A stretch of 64,000 nucleotides of DNA, taken from Salinarchaeum laminariae (GTDB taxonomy: Archaea; Halobacteriota; Halobacteria; Halobacteriales; Salinarchaeaceae). A program made the position numbers and the translations under genes. Of this stretch, positions 54,901 to 61,794 are shown piece by piece. The notes beneath the pieces are model-generated. The model searched no databases and was not told the origin of the DNA. It saw only the letters and a list, made by a program, of their open reading frames with translations. Location of the stretch: positions 558,001 to 622,000 of the forward strand of contig NZ_CP096270.1 in NCBI RefSeq assembly GCF_023204835.1. Direction: 5' to 3'. The stretch's first letter is position 1; every line of letters begins with the position of its first letter.

Positions 54901-55341
54901 ATGGCCATTACCGACCACGTCGAGGGCATCGTTCACGCGGAGACGCAGGTCCACGAGGACGCAGCCGCGATCGATCTCACCGCCGCCGAAATCTACGAGA
55001 TCGCATCGCCTGGTCGCGTCGACTTCGGGGGCGGCGAGCTCGAACCCGCCGATATCGAACCACACGAACGCGTCTGGCGGAACGAGGACGACGACTACCA
55101 GTGGTGGCACCTCGACGCCGGGCAGTACGTCGTCGCGTTCAACGAAACCGTCGCCGTGGATGGGAGCATCGACGCCAGCGACGGCCGCCTCGTCCTCCAG
55201 CCCCGCGACGCGATCTTGGAGCGTGGCGGGAGCCACCCGACGCTGCACGTCGAGACCATCGAGCGGATCCCGTTCGCCGTTGGCGGCGCCGGCCTCCGAC
55301 TCAAGGAGAACGCCCGGATCTCGACGCTGCTCGAGCCGTGA
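54901..55341 (+). CDS. dCTP deaminase/dUTPase superfamily protein
   Basis: A 146-residue all-beta protein of the dUTPase/Dcd type. It shows HEDAAAIDLTAAEIYEI, then ERVWRNEDDDYQWWHLDAGQYVVAFNETVAVD (the AGxYVVAFNE motif of haloarchaeal members) and LQPRDAILERGGSHPTLHVETI. It shares the fold, but the classical dUTPase motifs are not all evident, so nucleotide hydrolysis is probable rather than certain. A TATA-like CTTTTGCC lies about 30 bases before ATG 54901. Confidence 0.78.
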   Translation: MAITDHVEGIVHAETQVHEDAAAIDLTAAEIYEIASPGRVDFGGGELEPADIEPHERVWRNEDDDYQWWHLDAGQYVVAFNETVAVDGSIDASDGRLVLQPRDAILERGGSHPTLHVETIERIPFAVGGAGLRLKENARISTLLEP

Positions 55342-55424
55342 GCCCTCGCGCGATCGCCGCCCAGTAGCACTGCTTACCGCCCAAGACGCGCGCCTTTATC
55401 TCCACGGCCGCCTTACCCGATTCC

Positions 55425-55709
55425 ATGGAAGAGACTGTCTTCGAGAGCGAGGGCCGGATGGAACGCGCGGAGATCGCCGAGTACCTGCGCGCCGTCGCGG
55501 AGTCGTTGGATCGCGGCGCAACCGTCACGTTTACCGAGGGCGAGGAATCGGTGAGCCTCGACGTGCCCGCCGAGCCCGAGTTCGAGGTCGCCGTCGAACA
55601 CGAGGGACCGGAGGGCGCGATGACCGAGCGCTCGATCGAGCTCGAGATCGAGTGGGACGAGGCCGAGGAGGGCCAGGAAGCCGCGGGCGGCGAGCTGACC
55701 GTCGAGTAG
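55425..55709 (+). CDS. Amphi-Trp domain protein
   Basis: A 94-residue protein. MERAEIAEYLRAVAESLDRGATVTFTEGEESVSLDVPAEPEFEVAVEHE fits the amphi-Trp domain, a short alpha-beta unit common in haloarchaea. Its acidic C-tail continues the EIEWDEAEEG strand. Function unknown. GCCTTTATCT about 30 bases upstream is a likely TATA box. Confidence 0.85.
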   Translation: MEETVFESEGRMERAEIAEYLRAVAESLDRGATVTFTEGEESVSLDVPAEPEFEVAVEHEGPEGAMTERSIELEIEWDEAEEGQEAAGGELTVE

Positions 55710-55759
55710 CGGGTTCGAGCCGACGAAGGTGGAGCCGCTGACCCCCGGATTTCTCTCCT

Positions 55760-56566
55760 TTAGCCCCAGCCCTCGAGCACCCGCTCGTGCTGATCGGGGT
55801 CGTGGCCGTAGATCACCGTGGCGTCGTGGCGGCGCTCGAGGTCCTGGAGCGTCCGGATGCTCTCCGTCCAGGCCTGGCGATCCCGCAGGAGACTGGCGCC
55901 GAGTGGCCGCTCGTCGTGGTAGTTCGCCTCGAGTTCGGCGACGTCGCTGCCGAAGAGGAGCGAGCCATAGCCGTCGAGGTGGACGAGCATGCCCATGAGT
56001 CCGGGCGCGTGTCCGGGCAGGCGAATGAACTCGATTCCCTCGAAGAACTGCGTCCGATCCTGGTGGACGATTCGCCAGTCGAGGTCGTGGTCGAAGTCCT
56101 CGCGCACGTAGCCGCCACCGTCGCCGCCGGGCGTGCAGGCGCTGTAGTACGCGAACTGGAGCTCTTTCTCGTGGACGTAGATCGGGGTATTCGTGCCATC
56201 GAAGGCGTGGAGGCCACCGGCGTGATCGACGTGAAGGTGCGAGCAGACGACGGCGTCGATATCTGCGAGGTCGTAGCCCGCGTCCGCGAGGTCCGCCTCG
56301 AGTGGATGATCTACAGCGTCGGGCTGCTCGAAGGTCGCGTACGTCGCCGCGGGCCAGTGCCCGTCGCCGGCGTCGGGGTGTGATCCCGTGTCCCAGAGGA
56401 TCGTCCCCTCCGGGTGTTCAATCACGAGATTGTAAATCGGCGTCTCGATTCGCTCGGCCGTCGGTTCGGGCTCGGTCGCGGTGGAGACCGTCGCTGCTTC
56501 GAGGTGGAAGTTCACGTCGCTGTAGATCGTGCCGCGGTGGATGCCCTGAATCGTCGCGTCGACCAT
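55760..56566 (-). CDS. Metallo-beta-lactamase-fold hydrolase, lactonase-like
   Basis: A 268-residue enzyme binding two metals. The motif HxHxDH appears as CSHLHVDHAGG (residues about 107-117), with LPGHAPGLMGMLVH as the third His, FGSDVAE as the bridging Asp and IYGHDPDQH as the last His. Length and layout resemble N-acyl-homoserine lactonases (AiiA/AttM group). A true AHL substrate in a haloarchaeon is unproven; other lactones are possible. It is divergent from serA, sharing a 122-base upstream region. Confidence 0.9.
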   Translation of the reverse strand: MVDATIQGIHRGTIYSDVNFHLEAATVSTATEPEPTAERIETPIYNLVIEHPEGTILWDTGSHPDAGDGHWPAATYATFEQPDAVDHPLEADLADAGYDLADIDAVVCSHLHVDHAGGLHAFDGTNTPIYVHEKELQFAYYSACTPGGDGGGYVREDFDHDLDWRIVHQDRTQFFEGIEFIRLPGHAPGLMGMLVHLDGYGSLLFGSDVAELEANYHDERPLGASLLRDRQAWTESIRTLQDLERRHDATVIYGHDPDQHERVLEGWG

Positions 56567-56688
56567 AGGATCGCTCGGGTCGCCAGCCGCTTACGTGTCG
56601 GTGGTCGTGCGTGATCGGGTCCCACACGGTAGCGTCCGCTGGCGCCCACATAGCAACCGTTAACGGCCCCCCACGGCTTGCCGGAGGT

Positions 56689-58278
56689 ATGAAGGTACTC
56701 GTCACCGACCCGATCGCGGAGGAGGGCATCGAGTTCCTCCGCGACGCGGGCCACACGGTCGAGACGGCCTACGACGTCGAAGGGGACGCCCTGCTCGACG
56801 CGGTCGCGGACGCCAACGCACTGATCGTCCGCTCTGGCACCGACGTCAACGAGGCAGTGTTCGACGCTGCCGACGACCTCGTCATCGTCGGTCGCGCCGG
56901 CATCGGCGTCGACAACATCGACATCGACGCGGCGACCGACCACGGCGTCATCGTCGCGAACGCGCCGGACCCGAACGTCCGCGCGACCGCCGAGCACACG
57001 GTCGGCATGATGTTCGCTGCCGCGCGCTCGATCCCGCAGGCCCACAGCCGGCTCCAGAACGGCGAGTGGGCCAAAAGCGAGTATCTCGGCACCGAAGTTA
57101 ACGGCAAGGCGCTGGGCGTCGTCGGCCTCGGCCGCGTCGGCCAGCAGGTCGCCAAGAAGTGCGACGCGCTCGGGATGGACGTCGTCGCCTTTGATCCCTA
57201 CATCTCCGCCGAACGCGCCGAGCAGATCGGCGCGACGCTCTACGAGGACCTCGACGACGCGCTCGCGGAAGCGGACGTCGCGACGGTCCACACGCCGCTG
57301 ACCCCAGACACCGAGGGGCTGCTGGGCGAGGAGGAGTTCGCCCAGCTCGAGGACGGCTACATCATCAACTGCGCCCGCGGCGGGATCATCCAGGAGGACG
57401 CACTCGCCGAAGCCGTCGACGACGGCGTCATGCAGGGCGCCGCGCTGGACGTCTACGAGACGGAGCCCCTGCCCGAGGACTCGCCGCTGCTCGACGTCGA
57501 CGAGATCGTCACCACGCCCCACCTCGGCGCGAGCACCGCCGCCGCCCAGACCGGCGTCGCAACGCTCACCGCCGAGCAGGTCCTGGCCGCCTTCGAGGGC
57601 GAACCCGTCCTGAACGCGCTCAACGCACCGTCCGTCGACGAGAGCGCCTTTCCGCGCATCGAGCCGTACATCGACGTCGCCGAGACCGCCGGCAAGATCG
57701 CCGCCCAGCTGTTCGACGGCCGCGTCGAGTCCGTCGAGGTCCGCTATGAAGGCGACATCGCCGAGGAAGATCTCGATCTCGTCACGGCCTCGGCGCTCAA
57801 GGGCGTCTTCGAGCCCCTCGAGTGGCAGGTCAACGCCGTCAACGCCCCGCAGGTCGCGGAGGACCGCGGCGTCGACGTCACCGAGTCCAAATCCCACCAG
57901 ACCGAGGACTTCCAGAGCGTCGTCCGCGTCACCGTCGCGAACAACGGCGAGGAGATCAGCGTCGACGGCACGCTCTTCGCCGGCGAAGATCCCCGCATCG
58001 TCCGCATCGACGGCTACCGCGTGGACGCGATTCCCTACGGCCACATGCTCGTCGCCCGGAACCGCGACGAGCCCGGCGTCATCGGCCTCATCGGCACCAC
58101 GCTGGGCAGTCACGACGTCAACATCGCGGGGATGTTCAACGCCCGCGAGACCATCGGTGGCGAGGCCCTGACCGTCTACAACCTCGACGACGATGTGCCC
58201 GACGACGTCGTCGAGGAACTGCTCGCCGACGACCGGATCACCGAGATCCGCGAGATCACGCTCGACGGCCGGGAGTGA
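56689..58278 (+). CDS. serA: D-3-phosphoglycerate dehydrogenase SerA
   Basis: First enzyme of serine synthesis, oxidising 3-phosphoglycerate with NAD. The 529 residues have the substrate-binding start MKVLVTDPIAEEGIEFL and the NAD fold LGVVGLGRVGQQVAKK (about 140-155). Catalytic residues lie in NCARGGIIQEDAL (Arg) and TPHLGASTAAAQ (His). The intervening domain follows from about 320, and a C-terminal ACT domain (about 455-529, EPGVIGLIGTTLGSHDVNIAGM) allows serine feedback. This is the long form. ATG 56689 is the family start. Confidence 0.96.
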   Translation: MKVLVTDPIAEEGIEFLRDAGHTVETAYDVEGDALLDAVADANALIVRSGTDVNEAVFDAADDLVIVGRAGIGVDNIDIDAATDHGVIVANAPDPNVRATAEHTVGMMFAAARSIPQAHSRLQNGEWAKSEYLGTEVNGKALGVVGLGRVGQQVAKKCDALGMDVVAFDPYISAERAEQIGATLYEDLDDALAEADVATVHTPLTPDTEGLLGEEEFAQLEDGYIINCARGGIIQEDALAEAVDDGVMQGAALDVYETEPLPEDSPLLDVDEIVTTPHLGASTAAAQTGVATLTAEQVLAAFEGEPVLNALNAPSVDESAFPRIEPYIDVAETAGKIAAQLFDGRVESVEVRYEGDIAEEDLDLVTASALKGVFEPLEWQVNAVNAPQVAEDRGVDVTESKSHQTEDFQSVVRVTVANNGEEISVDGTLFAGEDPRIVRIDGYRVDAIPYGHMLVARNRDEPGVIGLIGTTLGSHDVNIAGMFNARETIGGEALTVYNLDDDVPDDVVEELLADDRITEIREITLDGRE

Positions 58279-58385
58279 CCGGTTGTTCGGGCGTCCTATC
58301 GTAACTCTCCGGGGACGGCATCGATCGCTCGCCCCAAACGTCGTACACGGGGATTTATTCCATTTCCGAGCCGTTGCTACCAACT

Positions 58386-58547
58386 ATGGACAGCGACGTC
58401 AGAGCAGCCTTCGCAGGGCTCCAGAGCAGCATCGTCGGCACGGCATTGCTTGCAATCGCCAGCCATCCGTCGGATGACCATGCAGCAGCGCCAGGAATGA
58501 TACTACTCCTCGTTGGCATCGGGGTGACAGCCACGGCACTGTACTGA
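58386..58547 (+). CDS. Small membrane protein, 53 residues
   Basis: Too short for most gene finders. MDSDVRAAFAGLQSSIVGTALLAIA is followed by a His/Asp loop and GMILLLVGIGVTATALY, giving two hydrophobic stretches. A TATA-like GATTTATTCC (about 58349-58358) lies about 30 bases before the ATG, fitting a leaderless message. Third positions are only mildly G/C-biased. Family not recognised. Confidence 0.55.
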   Translation: MDSDVRAAFAGLQSSIVGTALLAIASHPSDDHAAAPGMILLLVGIGVTATALY

Positions 58548-58668
58548 TCCGACGACGAAATTCGGCGCTGCCGTGACAATTGATCGAGGATCAACGGGGT
58601 CCGCGAGAGCTCGCTCGATGGCCCTATTATTCGCAACAATTACCAATGGTTGAACGTGTACAGGCAGT

Positions 58669-59808
58669 ATGGATTATACCCGGAGAGGGGTCCTCGCCGG
58701 CGGAATCGCTCTCACCGTCGGCGGGTGCGTCGAGAGCGGCGGGTCCTCCGGGGGCGACTGGCCCGACACCGACTGGCCTACCGTCGCGTACGACGAGCGA
58801 AACCGTGGTGCCATCGGCGACGGGACTGCACCACACTCCCTCTCGGAGGCCTGGGCCGTCGACGTCGGTGAAGTGACGTCGTCGCCGGTCGCGGCGGACG
58901 GCACCGTCTACGTGGCGAACCGCGACACCTTGCGAGCGATCTCTATCGCGTCTGGTGAGTTCGAGCTCTTCGAGTTCCAGGCGAACGTTTCGGGGACGCC
59001 CACGCTCGACGACGGGATCTTCGTACCGACCACGTCAGAAGACGACGACGGCGCACTGGTTCGACTCGATCCCAGCGGCGACCCCGACTGGCGGCTGTCG
59101 CTCGCGGGGGGACGGCCCCACGCACCGGTTGCCGACGACGACGCTGTGGCTGTCCGTACGAATGCGGCGACCGTCCTCATTGATCGCGCGAACGCCGAGG
59201 TGGCCTGGACGCGAGAGGAGCCAGCCTACGAGCCCCACAGCCGCTTCTCCTTCGTCGACCTCTCGCTAGCGCTGGTCGATGACTGCGTGGTTGTGCCCGG
59301 CCAGGAGGGGGTTCGGTGTCGGGAGCGTGCGGACGGTTCGGAGCGCTGGTTCTATCCGGGTGACAGGGTGACCTCGAGTCCGGCGGTCGACGGAGGAACG
59401 GTCTACGCGGCGGTCGTGGGCGACGGGATCGTCGCGCTCGACCTCGCCACGGGCGAGGAATTGTGGTCGGTCGAGGAGAGCGGCTGTTGGACGTCACCGG
59501 CAGTTGGCACCGAAACGATCTACGCGACGGCTGGTTTCGACGTACTGGCCATCGACCGCCAGACCGGCGACGTCCAGTGGCGGACCGACGACCACGGCCT
59601 CCACGGCGACAGTTACTCGAATCCGATCCTGGTGGGGGATACCGTAGTGGCCGGGTCGATCGGTCGCTCCGTGACAGTGCTCTCCGCGACCGACGGGAAG
59701 GTCCGTTCGTATGAGAAGGGCAAGGGAACGCACGTCTCGCCGGCGATCGCCGACGGACATCTCCTCGTCGTCGACGGGCAGACGTTGCGGGCGTACGCCC
59801 GCGCGTGA
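58669..59808 (+). CDS. Tat-exported PQQ-type beta-propeller lipoprotein
   Basis: A 379-residue protein. MDYTRRGVLAGGIALTVGGC carries a twin-arginine motif (RR at 5-6) and a lipobox with Cys20, so it is lipid-anchored outside the cell. The rest is built from beta-propeller blades with the PQQ-like consensus (AADGTVYVANRDTLRAIS, PAVDGGTVYAAVVGDGIVALDLATGEELW, PAVGTETIYATAGFDVLAIDRQTGDVQW). No cofactor-binding signature is evident. These proteins often act as scaffolds or sugar/alcohol dehydrogenase relatives; the function here is open. Confidence 0.88.
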   Translation: MDYTRRGVLAGGIALTVGGCVESGGSSGGDWPDTDWPTVAYDERNRGAIGDGTAPHSLSEAWAVDVGEVTSSPVAADGTVYVANRDTLRAISIASGEFELFEFQANVSGTPTLDDGIFVPTTSEDDDGALVRLDPSGDPDWRLSLAGGRPHAPVADDDAVAVRTNAATVLIDRANAEVAWTREEPAYEPHSRFSFVDLSLALVDDCVVVPGQEGVRCRERADGSERWFYPGDRVTSSPAVDGGTVYAAVVGDGIVALDLATGEELWSVEESGCWTSPAVGTETIYATAGFDVLAIDRQTGDVQWRTDDHGLHGDSYSNPILVGDTVVAGSIGRSVTVLSATDGKVRSYEKGKGTHVSPAIADGHLLVVDGQTLRAYARA

Positions 59809-59958
59809 CAGCGTGTGGTCCAGGAGGCATTACCGAACTCTGCCCAAGAGTGCAAATGCTACCTGCGCAGCGACAAGCCAGAACGCGGCGGCACTGTTCA
59901 GATTAGGATTCAACCGCCGAGGAACGGCCGGCCCAACCATCCGCATCCTGGCGGCCTA

Positions 59959-60274
59959 CGAAAATCGGAGATTTTCGGGCGGCCAGAAGACTCTGTCTTC
60001 TGGCAAACTGAAAGGGCGAGGCCGTCTCGACGAACCCCGGCGACGCAAGCGATGACGAGCGGAGCTCGTCAACTGCCGGAGGGAACCTCCGGCCACTGCA
60101 GCGAGGGAGCGCAGCGAACGAGCAAAGCGCGTCGTCCGAAAGATCGGAGATCTTTCGTGATCTCGAAAATCTTCGATTTTCGGTGACAGCGAGCCGCGGG
60201 AGTCACGCGAGTGCCAGCGAGCGTGACGACGCCGGAGCTTGCTCCGGCGGAAGTCGAGACGGACGAGGGCTTTC
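59959..60274 (+). repeat. Dispersed structured element, copy E (long variant) and flanking hairpins
   Basis: Covers most of the 568-base gap 59809-60376, which holds no gene. The element proper runs 60007-60274. It starts ACTGAAAGGGCGAGGCC and GTCTCGAC, and ends GTCGAGAC, GGACGAGGG, CTTTC. Perfect triloop hairpins stand at 59959-59977, 59982-60004, 60053-60071, 60075-60093, 60137-60157 and 60164-60182, plus a 9-bp palindrome near 60230. The core GCAAGC...ACTGCAGCGAG of copies A, C and D is present but split by two hairpins. Confidence 0.8.
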
Positions 60275-60376
60275 GAGGCAATTGTCGCGCTGAAAGCTGC
60301 TTATCTGAACACTGCCGAACGCGACCCGGCCAACCTTTATGCGCGTCCTGCACCTATCCATCTGTGAATACTGACC

Positions 60377-60649
60377 ATGGGAGGCAAACGCACAGAAGCC
60401 TGTGGTCGCTGCAGCGTGACCACGGTCATCGACGCGAAGGAGGCCGCCGACGGTGACGGCCAGGCCCAGACTGCGGCCGGCGACGCCAGAGACAGCGCCG
60501 ACCAGGCCGGGGGCCAGAACCCCTTCGACGGCGAGCGCATCGAACTCCCAGAGCGCGAGGTGACCTCGGTCGTGCGCCACGAGGTCGCGATCGGAACGCT
60601 CCGGGCGAAACTCGACTCGCTCGCGAGCCGGATCATCTACGGGGCCTAG
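60377..60649 (+). CDS. Small protein of unknown function
   Basis: A 90-residue acidic protein. The N-terminus has CGRC (residues 9-12); a Gly/Asp/Ala spacer leads to a more ordered end, RIELPEREVTSVVRHEVAIGTLRAKLDSLASRIIYG, which reads as a helix pair. A TATA-like CCTTTATG lies about 38 bases before the ATG. Family not firmly recognised. It is followed by the DUF5828 gene 71 bases later. Confidence 0.7.
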   Translation: MGGKRTEACGRCSVTTVIDAKEAADGDGQAQTAAGDARDSADQAGGQNPFDGERIELPEREVTSVVRHEVAIGTLRAKLDSLASRIIYGA

Positions 60650-60720
60650 GTCGCCACCAATGGGAGACCAGCGAGCCAGAACGCATATCACGCAGGCCCT
60701 CTGACCCACGTTCCCACCAG

Positions 60721-61425
60721 ATGGAAGAGCGCGTCTCCGGTTTCCGCGTCACCGGCGATTGGCCGGCAATGGTCGAGCACGGCGAGCGGATCACCCGTGC
60801 CCTCAGAGATCTCGACGTCAACGACGAGGGTCCCTTCGTCGCGGCATTCGAAGAGTGGGAGGAGTGGCGGCCCAAGACCCACGAGCGCATCGAAGAGGAC
60901 GTCCCCGAGAAGACCGCCGAGCAAGCCAGCGTCGGCGAAGGCGAGGGCGAGAAGGCCGGGGAATCGCCAGAGGACGACGTCCGCAACGCCGGCCAGAAGC
61001 TCTCCGAATCCTACGAGAAACTGGAGAGCGACGGCGACGCGGCCGGCGCGAGAGAGAAGTGGAGTGAGTCTATCGACTACGTCACGCGCGCCGCAGACTC
61101 CGCCGGCCGGAAGGCGCTGCGCAAGGTCGAGGACACGGTCTACCAGCGCGTGATGACCCAGCTCGCACCCTACTACTTCGACAACGCGCTGATCTCTGCG
61201 AACCTCCAGCAGAGCGGTCGCGGCGACGAGTCGTTCGTGTTCGAGGTGAACGTCAACGACGACGAGCTGAAGGCCGAGGTCGGCGACCGCCTTCGCGAGT
61301 ACGAGGACGAGGTCGACCGCTGGCACGTCGACACCGAAAAAGAGACCGAACACGTCGAAGCCGCTGAGGGCGTCGAGACGCCCGCCGAGGACGGGAACGG
61401 GCGCTCGAAACACACGACGAACTGA
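60721..61425 (+). CDS. DUF5828 protein
   Basis: A 234-residue soluble, charged protein. MEERVSGFRVTGDWPAMVEHGERITRAL begins it. A helical middle (about 95-150, ...KLSESYEKLESDGDAAGAREKWSESIDYVTRAADSAGRKALRKVEDTVYQRVM) and QLAPYYFDNALISANLQQSGRGDESFVFEVNVNDDELK follow, matching haloarchaeal DUF5828. The strong helix content suggests a coiled-coil or scaffold role; function unknown. Confidence 0.8.
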   Translation: MEERVSGFRVTGDWPAMVEHGERITRALRDLDVNDEGPFVAAFEEWEEWRPKTHERIEEDVPEKTAEQASVGEGEGEKAGESPEDDVRNAGQKLSESYEKLESDGDAAGAREKWSESIDYVTRAADSAGRKALRKVEDTVYQRVMTQLAPYYFDNALISANLQQSGRGDESFVFEVNVNDDELKAEVGDRLREYEDEVDRWHVDTEKETEHVEAAEGVETPAEDGNGRSKHTTN

Positions 61426-61794
61426 GCGCTCGACCCGACCATTTCTCGCGCACAGCTCCACACTCGTTACTGACAACCCGCTCGTTGGGCAGCTATCGTC
61501 GACGGCGTCGGATGCTCCCCGCCCCCACTCTGTGTTCGAAACTGATACTACTCGCAGTACGGTCGCATTGTTGGTCGTCCTTCGCGTCGACTGCCCGACC
61601 GGCAGCGCTGCGTGCACCTCGTTTCTCCCCAGACGCCAGCGGCGAGTTCTCGAAACCCGCGCCGAACGAATAGTCGAACAGTTGCTACGTTCGGCGCCAG
61701 CGCGTCACGGCCAGGTGCGGTAATCAGCCGGAATGATTCGGCGGTGACAAATACCAATTCTATAACAAAGGGTGGCTGGACCCAGGGTCCAAGC
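61426..61794. other. 369-base intergenic region with the promoter of the surface protein
   Basis: No gene or repeat recognised. A TATA-like TTCTATAACA (about 61757-61766), about 34 bases before GTG 61795, is the likely promoter of the surface protein gene. Confidence 0.5.

Noticed and set aside
56684..56688. GGAGGT directly before the serA start as a ribosome binding site
   Set aside because: It abuts the ATG with no spacing, so it cannot work as a normal Shine-Dalgarno site.
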